Positions 51,516 through 61,885 of a DNA stretch of 64,000 bases are shown piece after piece; the stretch's first letter is position 1; each line of letters begins with the position of its first letter. Both the position numbers and the translations under genes were made by a program. Source of the DNA: Tretioscincus oriximinensis (Eukaryota; Chordata; Lepidosauria; Squamata; Gymnophthalmidae). The stretch is from contig JAJVDF010000585.1 in assembly GCA_022410635.1 (NCBI GenBank), forward strand, positions 687,884-751,883. The letters are read 5' to 3'. Under the pieces are notes generated by a model. It was not told the DNA's origin. It saw only the letters and a list, made by a program, of their open reading frames with translations, and did no database searches.

Positions 51516-52744
51516 TGGGTGAGGCCTAGGTGGGGTGCTGGAATGACATCAGAGGGAGAATATGTATGAGATTCCCATATGATTTACCATCACTGTCAAC
51601 CTGACCCCTGCTGCCCCAAGATCTGCAGGGGAGGGCCTTNTGGTTGTCCTGGCAGCCACAGTGGTAAGGAAGGTGAAAACCTGGGATCTGGTCTTATTGG
51701 TGGTGGCCCCTGGATTGTAGAATGATCTTTCCCTTGTCAAGCTGCTTCATTGCAGGTCTGTAGAAAATCTTTGAAAACGGATCTCCAGGCCCTGGGCTTT
51801 GGTTGANCAAATCATCAACATATAACCCTATAAAAATCCCCAAAGGATCTGCCTTTGCTGCTGTCAGCAAAACCAGAAAACCACTGGATCCTTTGGCCCT
51901 AATCCTNAAAAGCAAAAAATAAAAATGCAAACACAAAAAAAAGTAAAGAAAAAAAGAAATCACAAANACCCTCTTGGACCCTTTGACCTCAGTCTTGACC
52001 TTTGATCCCATGGCAGGTAACAGAAGACAAAGTGATGATGATGATGATAAAATTTAAACAACCTGAACACACACAGATTGCCAGATCTCAGCAGATGAGG
52101 CCATGACAGATGGAGGGTGGAAGGGAGGATGGAGAAAGGGATGAAGGGGTGGAGTCANGACNCAGCCTATGCCAAGGGATCNCCCAGGCAGGATTCAGAA
52201 GAGGGAGATCCCTGAACTNAGGCTTGGAGAATCAGAACCTGCAGTCTCCGCAGGATTAGGACCAAAGGTGTCAATGATGAATGTAGNTGGGGATTTATAG
52301 CCAGGCCCCAGTTCAGATATTTCCCAGTCAGACTGGAGCTCTGGGGTTACCCAGCAGGGGAAGACCTGCCACTTTCATCTCCCCCTTCAACCTCAAAGGC
52401 CCAGGAACAGGGGAAGAGGAAGGTATGGGCAAGTTTGCAAAAGAGGAGAAGCAGCAGTAACTGCTAGGGAGTCAGCTGGGCTGTAAGATGAGTCCTTGCN
52501 GGTCTCAGCTGCACAGGATGATTGCTTTGGTGGGTTGGAGGTTTGCTGTATAAGAGCAGCAGCAGCAGCTGAACTACCTTATGGTAGCACCATTGTATTT
52601 CTGTTTAGAAACCATTGAAGCTGTTTATATTTGGCCTTCTCTACTGCTGATTTTATTTCAGTGAGTTTTTGGTTTTCCAGAAGTCTGCATTCATGTCTGT
52701 TTTTTGGGAACTGGGTGTGGGTGGAGGCAAAGCATGGAGGGGGT
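51516..52744. other. No recognisable gene or repeat
   Basis: N-rich compared with the rest (several isolated N). No exon seen. Confidence 0.35.
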
Positions 52745-52829
52745 AGGTGAAGGCACAACAGATGGAGGCAAGAAGGGAGGGGCTAGAGCCCATTGCATTA
52801 CCATTAATGCAACGGGCTTATTCCACTAG
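52745..52829 (+). mobile_element. Helitron-like element (copy D), 3' end
   Basis: Hairpin 52787-52817 (AGCCCATTGCATTA / TAATGCAACGGGCT) and CTAG at 52826-52829 followed by T. The left boundary is unclear. Confidence 0.7.
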
Positions 52830-52837
52830 TNGTTACA

Positions 52838-53045
52838 TAAGAGGAGCCCAGATGAATGGGGTTGGAGCCCATTTCATCCAGCAGTCTGTCTCACACAGTG
52901 GCCCACNTGGGCAGTCTCGAGCAGAAAAAGGCAAAATCTTCATATCCGGCAGTTTGGATAGCTTCAAGGCAGGACTACACAGGTTTATGGACACCAAGGG
53001 TATAAATGGGTACTAAGATGGATGTCTGGATGTTGCCTCTGGGAC
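52838..53045. mobile_element. CR1-like inverted pair
   Basis: A minus-strand 3' end fragment (52838-52945) is followed at once by a plus-strand fragment (52946-53045) of the RT end and 3' UTR. Confidence 0.8.
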
Positions 53046-53690
53046 CTAAAATAGGAACAATATTTTTATTCTTGCTCTTTTGTATCATTTTGTTATTAAA
53101 AAATTGCTCAAGGGAGCTGATCAATCCAATATTGCAATTTGAAAAAAAAAAAGATAACCCCGTTCCAGATTTAATTTTAAAAATAGAACAAAAGTGGACA
53201 CTAGTGAATCCCACAGTTCATTGCACCGTGACTGCTAGGGTCACGGCAGAGGAGTGAAATGCCAACTGGAAATCTTCTTTAGATCTTCTCCAACACATTC
53301 CCAGGAAACGAAACGGAAACTTCCACTTGGAACTTTTTATCCTCGCTCGCAGCGGCTGCCACAAAAGATTATCACATGCTGGTACTATATCAGCTATGAG
53401 AATTAAAATAACCGTAACAAATACGTTTCTCCCGCTGCTATGAATAATAGTCGTAACATTTTTTTTAAAATAGCCTCATAAAGAATAACTGCAAAGTGGT
53501 GGGTACCACTTCAGATGTTAAGAACCCGTTGGGTCAAGTTGCGTAAAAAAGCCTTGCAGGTGGAGGGGNTTTTTTTTTTGGTAAAGGTTAGGCCTTGGTT
53601 TACTTTTATTATTTTCCAGGAAAATGCCAGAACTTAAACATGGAACCCTTTGTTTTCTAAGCAGTTGCTCTAGCTTAGAGTGAACAAATA
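53046..53690. other. No recognisable feature
   Basis: No shared repeat and no convincing exon. Confidence 0.35.
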
Positions 53691-53697
53691 AAATCTG

Positions 53698-54050
53698 CGG
53701 TGGAACAACAGGCAGGATTTCTGAAGTGCCATTTGCAGGGAGTCAAGCCTGTGTGTTGGCCATAGAGAGGAGTGGAGTAAGCGCCCTCCCTCTACAGGCC
53801 TTAGCTTCATCCAACCCAGCTGTTTGAAAGCAAATGCAAGTAGATAAATGAGTACCATCACAAATGCGATGGGGAAGATAGAATAGATGTAAGCCTTTGG
53901 GTGAAAAATAAGCTTGTAAGCCACTCTGAGTGGCTTTGGGTGAGAAAGACTGGGTATAAAAACTGCATTCTTCTTTTTCTTCTTCTTGTTCTTGAGGCAG
54001 AATGTTGGACTGGATGGGCTGTGACCTGATTCAGCAGGACTCCTCTTAAA
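53698..54050 (+). mobile_element. CR1-like 3' end split by SINE-Y
   Basis: CR1 'gaacaacaggcaggatttct' + 'tttgcagggagtcaag' (53745) resumes after the SINE with 'ttgaggcagaatgttggact' (53994) to 54050. Confidence 0.8.
53747..53993 (+). mobile_element. SINE-Y inside CR1
   Basis: 'gtgtgttggccatagagagg', 'aacccagctgtttgaaagca', 'gatggggaagatagaataga', 'ttgggtgagaaagactgggt', (TTC)n tail. Head missing. Confidence 0.8.
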
Positions 54051-54064
54051 TCTGGGATAGAAGT

Positions 54065-54090
54065 TTTGGTGATGATGATGATGATGATGA
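54065..54090. repeat. (ATG)n microsatellite
   Basis: Direct reading. Confidence 0.9.
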
Positions 54091-54437
54091 TTTGTGCCAC
54101 ATGATTGCCATGACTGTAATCCCACCCCCACAGCTGACTGTAACCCCCCATGATCCACTCAGGTCTGCCCCACCTGCTTGAAGCATACTTACCACCTTCC
54201 ACTCCAAACATCTGCAACATGGGGGCGATGAAATATTAAACATACTAGTAGATAAGGCTGCAAAATTGGACTTGATTTGTTAAGGCACCCAAGGCAGAGG
54301 CAGCAGGGGGGAGATCACTTCTGGCTTCCCCTTCCTTCTCCTCTCTCCCCTCCCCCCCCCGGCCTCTCTCCTACCTCAGTCATATGTCACAGCATAGCAC
54401 ACACATCGGTGATGTGGCGCGCAGTGGCATGAATGGT
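54091..54437. other. No recognisable feature
   Basis: CT-rich stretch 54320-54365; nothing else. Confidence 0.4.
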
Positions 54438-54565
54438 CGATTATTTATATTTATTTACATTTTTATACCGCCCTATATCCAGAGGTCTCAGGGCAGTTAA
54501 TAATAAGAACACAGCATATATAAAAACAGCCATTGTTGTTGTTGTTGTTGTTGNTGGTGGTGGTT
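54438..54565 (-). mobile_element. L2 LINE 3' terminus with (GTT)n
   Basis: 'tttacatttttataccgccc' and 'tatatccagaggtctcaggg', then (TTG)n at 54535-54555. Confidence 0.75.
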
Positions 54566-55069
54566 GTCTGGAGGCTTCCCTCCATGCCACTATGGGTTGA
54601 CAGCCGGGCAGCATATGAGTCAAGTGCTTGGGGGCCAATTCAGTACAACATTCCGTGCCCTGTGATTGGACAATGACAGCTCCAGTGGCAGACCTCAGAA
54701 TGTTGGACTTGTCGGTAAGTTTCTAATTAACAGTAGAGATGCCTATTGCCCCAGTCATTGCATTTTAAAAGTTATGATGGATATTAAGTTTAATATTTAT
54801 AGCATACTTTATTATTTTCGCTCACTTACTTTGTTTTCATCGTTAAAGGTACTATATATTTTTAAACAAGATAAAGTAAAAATAAAACAGTACTTGCAGC
54901 AAAAGTCCTATAGACAAAGCAAGGCGCTTTTTCATTTTCTTACCAGCCCTGGCAGCAAATCATGGGAGCTGGAGGCATCTTCAACCACTGGACCACATTC
55001 AGATAGGCCTGTCCCTTCAGTCCATGTGGCCAGACCTGCTTATCAGCCTTCTTGGCCACCGGCGAACCC
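54566..55069. other. No recognisable feature
   Basis: No shared repeat and no exon. Confidence 0.35.
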
Positions 55070-55988
55070 GCAGACAAGATCTCTCAAGGAAAACTTATCA
55101 AATTTGCTGATGACACAAAACTAGGCGGTGTTGCTAATACTGAACAAGATAGAGATAGGATTCAAAAAGATCTAGACAAGCTGGAACAATGGGCTGAAAC
55201 TAACAGAATGATATTTAACAGAGAGAAATGCAAAATCCTACATCTGGGCAGAAATAATGAAAACAGCACATATAGAATGGGAGGAATATGTCTGAGCAGC
55301 AGCACAGGTGAGAAGGACCTGGGTGTTTTGGTAGATCACAGACTAAACATGAGTCAACAGTGTGAAGCAGCTGCAAAAAAGGCAAACACAATCTTGGGAT
55401 GTATCAAGAGGGGCATAGAATCTCGCTCACGTGAAGTAATTATTCCTCTCTACAGTACTTTGGTCCGACCACACTTGGAATACTGTGTTCAGTTCTGGGG
55501 GCCCCAATTTAAAAAGGACATTGAGAAACTAGAGCAAGTACAAAAGAGAGTTACAAGGATGGTGAGTGGTCTGGAAACCATGTCCTATGAGGAACGGTTA
55601 AAGGATCTGGGGATGTTTAGTCTGCAAAAGAGAAGACTGAGAGGAGACCTGATAGCTGTCTACAAATATTTGAAGGGCTGTCACAGAGCAGAGGGATCAG
55701 CACTGTTCTCATTAGCACAAGGAAGGACTAGAAACAATGGAATGAAGCTGCAAGGGAGTAGATTTAGATTAGATATCAGAAAAAACTTTCTAACAGTCAG
55801 GGTGATAAACCAGTGGAACAGTTTGCCACATGGGGTGGTGAGTTCTTCTTCACTGGAAGTCTTCAAACAGAGACTGGACAGTCATCTGTCTGGGATGGTT
55901 TAATGAATCCTGCATCGAGCAGGTGGTTGGACCCGATGACCCCGGAGGTCCCTTCCAACTCTATGATTCTATGATTCTATGATTCTAT
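55070..55988 (+). mobile_element. CR1 LINE, 5'-truncated, with intact RT C-terminal frame
   Basis: The RT end is open to a stop at 55903, then a short 3' UTR ('gacccgatgaccccggaggt') and (ATGATTCT)n to 55988, the hallmark CR1 tail. It is the best preserved copy of this CR1 family here. Confidence 0.95.
55085..55903 (+). pseudogene. CR1 reverse transcriptase, C-terminal third
   Basis: About 272 residues of one uninterrupted frame. FADDTKLGG (55103 on) is the catalytic Asp-Asp box. Then LEQWAETNRMIFNREKCKI, GEKDLGVLVDHRLNMS, LVRPHLEYCVQFWGP, RVTRMVSGLETMSYEERLK and, at the end, VINQWNSLPHGVV ... SHLSGMV, all CR1-family landmarks. The endonuclease, most of the fingers and the palm before the catalytic box are missing, so it cannot act. 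The Met at 55052 belongs to flanking sequence, not to the element. Known role: target-primed reverse transcription in the nucleus. Confidence 0.92.
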
Positions 55989-55995
55989 GTCTTGG

Positions 55996-56256
55996 AGTTC
56001 ATGCTTATGTAGAATATGGCAGCCCCTGAATGAGGCCTGCTGTGCCCTTCTTTGACACATGGATGCCCAAGCCCTATTCTAGAATACAGCCCAGATTAAG
56101 TCCCTGTGCAAATCCACCTTAAAAAACGATTATATGTGTATCTAGAGCCCTGACCCCACATGTAGACCTGCCATAGCCTACACTGGCATGTGGATGGCAG
56201 GCTTCTGTATTCTGGGATAGAGCCCAGAATAAGGCTCAGTGGAGATGGAACCTTGT
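55996..56256. mobile_element. Two PIF-like MITE halves
   Basis: 55996-56110 is a decayed half; 56140-56256 has 'cctgccatagcctacactgg' + 'catgtggatggcaggctt' and 'cagaataaggctcagtgg'. Confidence 0.7.
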
Positions 56257-57015
56257 ACTTCGTTGAAACTGATAAAAAAATATCTCAACAGCAGAGAGCT
56301 CAAGCTTTTGCCCCAGGTTTTAAAAACATTTCGAAGACTTTGCTACAAGTTATTTTTGCCTTACAATTTTTCTTCTTAGAAAAGCTGGCCTTCTGCTCCA
56401 GGGCAAGAAACTGCCTTGATTTGGAGAATTCCCAGTGTGCGTAATTTAATGATTTTTTTACTGCCCTTCTGTCCACTTCGTGGTTGAGCGTTTCTTGCTG
56501 TTTATAGCGTTTTCCGCTGGCTCGCCTTGCTTTTTAGACACTTGCGTCTTTTGTAATGTCTTCGGGGTTTGCTGACAATTCGTTAAAAGTATGAATATGA
56601 TAAAAGATGAAAAGGAAGGAGCCGTCTTGCAGAACGACCCACCCCGATTCCAAAGCCTGTTTATTTATTTGAACTTCACTCCTAGCCAGAGCAAACGGGC
56701 TTGGTAATAGGAGACTATAAAAGCATATTATTTACTACCGAGGCAGCAAAAAAAAGAAAGAAGGGGGAAAAAAGAAAATGGTATGGGGAGCGGATGATCT
56801 TGGGCGTTCTCTGTAAATAATGCCAGTGAGGATAAGCTCCGGTTCTTTAGGGAATTCAAAGCAATTAACAAGCACTCACTCAGGAAGCCTAATTGACTAA
56901 AGAATCCTGTGTTTGTAGCTAATTTGCATCTAGAAATCCCAGGTGTGTAAAGGGAGTAACACACTTGCTACTTTTATAATGGATTGGAGCCTGTTAAAAG
57001 AAGCTCTTGAAAACA
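56257..57015. other. No recognisable feature
   Basis: No shared repeat and no convincing exon. Confidence 0.35.
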
Positions 57016-57303
57016 ACAAAAGTATTGACGGGGGCCCCCAGCCACCTTCTTGTAAGCAGAAAACATGTTTCCATGAGCAGGATTGGGGCAAATTGGCTAA
57101 AGAGGCTTCCTCCCTCCCAGGGCTAGTTGCAGTGCAGGCTGGCAGCTGTAGGCTGCAGGGCAGGGCTCCACACAGGCTGGGCAGAAGAGGCTGCCCGCTG
57201 CTCGGACTACACTTCCCAGCAGGCCCCGGTGCCAACATAACTACAGCTCTGTTACACCCTCATCACATTTGGGCTATTGCAAGCTTCATGAAGCTGCTGG
57301 GCA

Positions 57304-58284
57304 ATCANGCATTTATTTATTTATTTACATTTCTATACTGTCCTATACCCGAAGGTCTCAGGGNGTTTTTAACTATGAAACCCCAGTTAACATATTAAAA
57401 CAGCCACATCTAAAAGTAGGGAAGGGAGAGCAGTTTTCTCAGCCGAAGGCCAGGCCAAAGAGGTGCATTTTCAAGCGATTTCTGAATGCGCACATAGATG
57501 GTGATGGACGCACGTTAAAGGGGAGGCTGTTCCATAGTCTGGGGGCTGCCCTATCCAAAGTTCCCACCCTCTGTGCCACTGAGAGAGGTGGTACAGTCAG
57601 GAGGGCTTCCTCTGCAGATCTAAAGACACGGGCAGGCTGATATGGAAGAAGGCCTTCCTTTAGATATTTAGGACCCAATGTAAGGCTTTATAGGTTAGAG
57701 TTAATATCTTGAATTACAAAAAACTCATATATCATTCCATCATCCACATCAGGTGAAAGGTCTCCTACAAACAATGAGTATACTGGGCTATTATCAGGCT
57801 TCTTTCCATTTGTGGCATAGTTGAATTTAAATCTCTTGGAAGGTGTGCCACCAGGAAGAGGTTTTCCATTGATTTTATGTAAGCATTTTTTTGCTGTGGC
57901 CAGATTGACAAATTCTACAAAGCAGTAGCCAGCTGGAATCCCTGTTAATCTATTGCGAATTATTTTTACGCTTAGAACCAGTTATCCCACTGTGGCAAAG
58001 GCTCTCGAGATGAAGTTCTCATCCATGTATGGTTCTAGGTCTCCCATCCACAGGCTCGTGGCCATGCTGCTTCCGTCGTCTTGCGTGCCATGGCGGTGGC
58101 AGCTCAGGGATTGGGCACCCAGTACAGCTCTTCCAAGACTGGTCAGTTGTTCTGGCCAGCAGTACAGTGGCTGCATTCTGCACCAGCTGCAGCTTCTGTC
58201 CTGTTTTCAAGGGCAGCCCCACAGATAATGCATTGCAGTAGTCCAATCTGGAAGTTACCAGAGCACAGACTAACAATGCTTTTA
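57304..58284 (-). mobile_element. L2 LINE, 3' part, split by a retrocopy
   Basis: The tail (TTTA)n and 'ctatacccgaaggtctcagg' at left. Minus-strand residues include [18 protein letters not shown] and [14 protein letters not shown] (about 58265-58150), [15 protein letters not shown] sequence (57690-57715), and APRLWNSLPFNVRPSPS...FRNRLKMHLF (57440-57550). These are L2 RT thumb landmarks in the right order, interrupted at 57716-58130. Confidence 0.85.
57716..58130 (-). pseudogene. TRNAU1AP: Processed retrocopy of TRNAU1AP (SECp43), truncated
   Basis: Minus strand from the ATG at 58065: [18 protein letters not shown] and ISRAFATVG, a stop at codon 28 (57984-57982), then [53 protein letters not shown] and [20 protein letters not shown]. 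This is the first RRM (RNP2 LWMGDL, RNP1 GYCFVEF) and the beginning of the second RRM of the tRNA-selenocysteine-associated protein, colinear and without introns. Frame is otherwise kept over about 117 codons. The 3' end is lost where L2 sequence resumes. The parent protein helps selenocysteine tRNA function; this copy is a pseudogene. Confidence 0.88.
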
Positions 58285-58602
58285 TAATAAGATATCATGA
58301 AAAAAACAGCATAGACAAGCAGGCAGAAACTCAACTAAGCCATAAAACCAGAAAAGAAATCCTGCCGGAAGATGANAAACCACATGCGAAACTGGCCATT
58401 TTGTTACTGTTAACAACTGGTACCCCATCTATTTAGTGTGGACAAGAAATTGAGGTGGGCTCTGGTTACACAGCTATTTTTGAACTTTCTGAAGATCTAA
58501 CATCTGGGGATTTTCTGGCTCAGTCCAGAAAAAATATGACTTAAGAGCTCGTTCTTCAGGATTGAAGAAGGCTTAAAAAGGACTTTACTCTCAAGTATGG
58601 TC

Positions 58603-58772
58603 AGCAGATAAAATCTGGGATAGAGGCTTACACCTTTAATGGGTACTGAAAAGTGATATTTTTGCTCCTAGGTGCAACAGGCATTAGAAGATGCACCTGG
58701 TGAAAATTCCTTTCGTCTGTGGCCATTAAAGGTACAAGGTTCTGTCCCTTTTATCTGGTAATTGTCTAGTGG
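58603..58772. mobile_element. Repeat V (copy 2)
   Basis: 'aatctgggatagaggcttac' + 'acctttaatggg' and, inverted, 'ccattaaaggtacaaggttc' + 'tgtcccttttatctggtaat'. Shares 'gcacctggtgaaaattcc' with 46368-46525. Confidence 0.65.
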
Positions 58773-59396
58773 AGAAGGGTATTTGGGAACCAGTCTATAA
58801 CTGACTGCATTATAAGCAAACTGGAGCGGTGAACTTGGGCTCCCACTCAGGTGACAGTTGGCTGCCGTGGAAGGTCACTACCTTTTGTACAGCGTTTTCT
58901 GCACAGGTGTGTATGTTCTACAGAACGGAGTGGGAGGCCATGCCGACACATGGGTTGTTTGGGTTTAAAACAAAAATGCCACTGCTGTTCCGGAGCCCTT
59001 TAACTGGCTGTACTGAATAAAAATCTCTCCCTTGCATGACATCTTTTGGGTGTAATTGCCATGTTGGTTTATGCTACATTAGGATAGTTATTATAGCATT
59101 AAGAATCATTAGACTGAAGTGCAAACAGAGCAACAAAAGCAACTACCTTTCAAAGACCGCTGGCCTGAAAAAAAGCAAAAATTCCCAAGCGCTATTGGGC
59201 AATAATAATGCAGTGTGCTGGTTGCTATCCGACAAAGCCTTGTGCTTCAAACATTCCTTGTCCAATATGGATGTGACTTTCGTGTCATGGGTTTTGCTGT
59301 AAAGATCTCGAGAGTGGATCCTATGAGTGTGTCAATAATGATCTAGGAACTGTTAGACTTAGGCGGCTTATTGACATTCGTATCAGCACCTTGGAG
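58773..59396. other. No recognisable feature
   Basis: No shared repeat and no convincing exon. Confidence 0.35.
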
Positions 59397-59397
59397 A

Positions 59398-59442
59398 CCA
59401 ACAAGAGAAAGGTAGGCGACGTGAGCTTTCGTAGACAAATTT
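59398..59442 (-). mobile_element. Penelope-like repeat fragment
   Basis: 'accaacaagagaaaggtagg' + 'cgacgtgagctttcgtagac' is the inverse of the family's GAAAGCTCA...CTCTTGTT segment. Its 5' boxes are lost. Confidence 0.6.
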
Positions 59443-59452
59443 TTTTTATTAA

Positions 59453-59785
59453 CTAGCCAAATTAGTTCGTTGCATTACAGTAACGCAACAGGCTCTAGCC
59501 CCTTCTCCCTCCTGCTCCCATACATGTCTCCACCCAATTCCTGCCTCCCTCCCTTGTCCCCTCCCAACCCTCTTTTACCTGCTGCTTCTATCTTTCATTC
59601 CTTCTTCCATCTTTCTTCCATTTTTCTTCCTTTGTTCTTTCTCCGTTCTTTCTTTCCTTCCTTCCCTTCCTTGTGTTTTCCTTTTTTCCTGCTTATCTTC
59701 CTCCCTTTCTCCCTGGAGGCTGCCAAAGTTCCGAGCCTTTTCATTGGTCATTATACCTTGGAACGCTGGAGTCTTTGATACCCGT
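59453..59785 (-). mobile_element. Helitron-like element (copy E)
   Basis: On the minus strand: GGGTATCAAAGACTCCAG, 'aaggtataatgaccaatg', 'ggctcggaactttggcagcc', GA-rich tract, then hairpin (59466-59497) and terminal CTAG (59453-59456) followed by T. It is the most complete simple copy, about 333 bp. Confidence 0.75.
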
Positions 59786-59786
59786 T

Positions 59787-60010
59787 TATTTACACTTATA
59801 CCTCCCACAATACCGAAGGTCTCAAGGTGGCCAACCAAAGGGCGGCGCATGTAGCTTTTTGTTGTTTTCTCCACAACAGAGCCCTATTAGGTAGGTGGGG
59901 CAGGGAGAGTTCTAAAGAACTGTGACTGGCCTAAGATCGCCAGCCGGCTTCATGGAGGGGTGTGGAATTGAACTGGGAGACTAGCAGGTAAAAGCCGAAC
60001 ACTCCAGTCA
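59787..60010 (-). mobile_element. SINE-A copy
   Basis: 'acctcccacaataccgaagg', 'gtagctttttgttgttttct', 'gtaggtggggcagggagagt', 'ggaattgaactgggagac'. Read on minus as tRNA-headed SINE. Confidence 0.7.
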
Positions 60011-60364
60011 GAATACCAAACTGGTGCAGATGCTAAGGATGCTAAGGAACAAAATGCCTAGGGGCAGATTAAGGTACTAATTCTAGTTGTTAAATTTAAT
60101 GTTAATGTATTACTTGTATTCTTGTATTGCGTTTTTGCTAACACTGTATTTTATGTATATTGTTCAGCACCATGTACATGTAACTTACTTAGTACTACAT
60201 TTGCTAGATTTTCTGGACCCAGAGTAACATGGCTATTTCTTTAATATCAGTTAGTTAGACTGTTAATTGTAACACTGCTTNGATCTTACAGATAGATAGG
60301 TATCTTTTTTGCCTCAGCATTTACTTCCCTCTCTCCCTCCAATAACCCCAATCTCCTCCTATCT
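60011..60364. other. Mostly unassigned; Penelope-like 3' piece at 60195-60245
   Basis: 'gctagattttctggacccag' and 'gtaacatggctatttcttta' match the family's 3' end. Confidence 0.5.
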
Positions 60365-61395
60365 AGATCAGTGATGGCCAACGGGTGAATGACACAGACA
60401 CGTGTGGCTTTTGTAACAAATAAAGAAGTAACTTTAACATATAAGACATAGGAAACTGAACTTCGAAGTCACTTTTATACTTTTCTTCTCTTCAGCTTAA
60501 CTCTGTCTCAGGTTCATTTGTATCCAGGCCTCTGCTCCAGTTTATTTTACTTAAAGGGAGATCTCGGTATTTGATTTTGTCCCTTTGGGGTTTATTCTTA
60601 GAAATATCATACAGCTATTCCGCTGCTCAGCTGATAATCACGACTGTTTTTTTCATTTGGCCNGTAGCTCCAGCCTTTATTGACTTTTATCATTTCCAGG
60701 GCTTAACAGTGCTGGGAATGGAAGGGAATGCTGGGAGTTGTGGTTCAGGAACATCTGGAGGGTCACCCATGAGCCGTCACAGATCTAGATCAGTGTTTCC
60801 CAACCCTTTTTTACACAAGCATCTCTAAAACATTGATTTTTCTAGGGAAATCCACTGTCAAATTGTATGTAGGGATATTGTTGATGTGTGGGTAGTTTTG
60901 ACGAGAAACAGTGAGGTTGGGAGGCGAAGGAATTTGATATTGACAGCAAACTGTCAAATAGACTTTGGGAGGAGGGATAAGTGGACTTCCTCTTGACCAC
61001 CAGCAAACAAAATGGCGGACAAGAGTGCATGTAAAACCTCACGTGTCAGAAGGGGACAGAATGACAAAACTCTGAATATGGTATGTAAAAATGTGAACAA
61101 GCAAATGAAAACACCAATTAACAGGGTTATTGGGACGTTCCGGAATAAACAAGTGCTGTGTGGATACAGTCCATGTTAGCAAGCATTTATTGNTCATAGG
61201 TTACGAAGAGCACTATTCCATGCGCGGAATACTATAGCTTTGTGTTCCTATACCGCAGGAGTATCAACCTACTTGGAATTCAGGAATAATATTGTGGAAA
61301 GGCTATATCTGCAATGGAAACTAAGACTGCGGAAAAGCTACGGTGGGGGCTATTGCAGGAAATCTGGTGTGATGGCTGGATTTGCCATCATAATT
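60365..61395. other. Unassigned; hAT-like end at 60367
   Basis: CAGTGATGGCCAACGGGTGA and 'cagacacgtgtggcttt' resemble a Charlie-type hAT start; CAGTGTTTCCCAACCC at 60790 resembles another hAT end. They do not pair into one element. Confidence 0.4.
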
Positions 61396-61735
61396 CTGCA
61401 ACACATTTTCTCTGTCACACAACACTAGGGGGCATCCCTTGAAACTGATGAGCAGAAGAGTGAGGACAGACAATGGAAAGTATTTTTTCACCCGGAGGGT
61501 CTTCCACCTGTGGAATTGACTTCCAGAAAAGGTGGTGGTAGCTAGCAGCTTGGATAGCTTTAAGACAGGATTAGACAGGTTTGTGGAAGCCAGGGATATC
61601 AATAGCTACTAGGACTGATCTCTTGATCCTGCCTCTGAGATGGAACAATAGGCAAGATTCCTAAAGTACCATTTGCAAGGAGTCAAGAACAAGTGAGGGT
61701 TTTGCCTCCTTTTGCTCGAGACTGCCTACGTGTAG
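61396..61735 (+). mobile_element. CR1-like LINE, RT end and 3' UTR
   Basis: 'ctctgtcacacaacactagg', 'tttcacccggagggtcttcc', 'gaggaggtggt'-type motif as 'aaaaggtggtggtagctagc', 'tttgcaaggagtcaagaaca'. Confidence 0.88.
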
Positions 61736-61885
61736 TTCAAACAGCAGACATCCTCTTCCACCCAGCCTGTGTGGAGCCCTGCCTTGCAGACTACAGCTCC
61801 CAGCATGCACTACAACTAGCCCAGGGAGAGTTGAGCAGCCCTGCCCATGGAAAACGTATTTTCTGCTGACAAGAAGGTGTCTGGG
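61735..61885 (-). repeat. Repeat family Z, 5' part
   Basis: 'acccagcctgtgtggagccc', ACTACAGCTCCCAGCATGC (61790-61808), 'gcccatggaaaacgtatttt' + 'ctgctgac'. Confidence 0.7.

Larger units (their letters stand above)
57020..58440 (+). repeat. Repeat family Z copy, split by L2
   Basis: Left part 57020-57303 ('cttgtaagcagaaaacatgt', 'ctgggcagaagaggctgccc', ACTACACTTCCCAGCAGG at 57206-57223, 'tcacatttgggctattgc', 'gaagctgctgggcaatca'). The right part resumes at 58285 ('ataataagatatcatg', 'caagcaggcagaaactcaac'). Confidence 0.78.

Noticed and set aside
55052..55903. Host gene of 283 codons
   Set aside because: It is the CR1 reverse-transcriptase end with the CR1 3' tail; the first Met belongs to flanking sequence.
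60367..60800. Single hAT element between two hAT-like ends
   Set aside because: The two ends belong to different hAT-like types and the flanks give no convincing 8-bp duplication.
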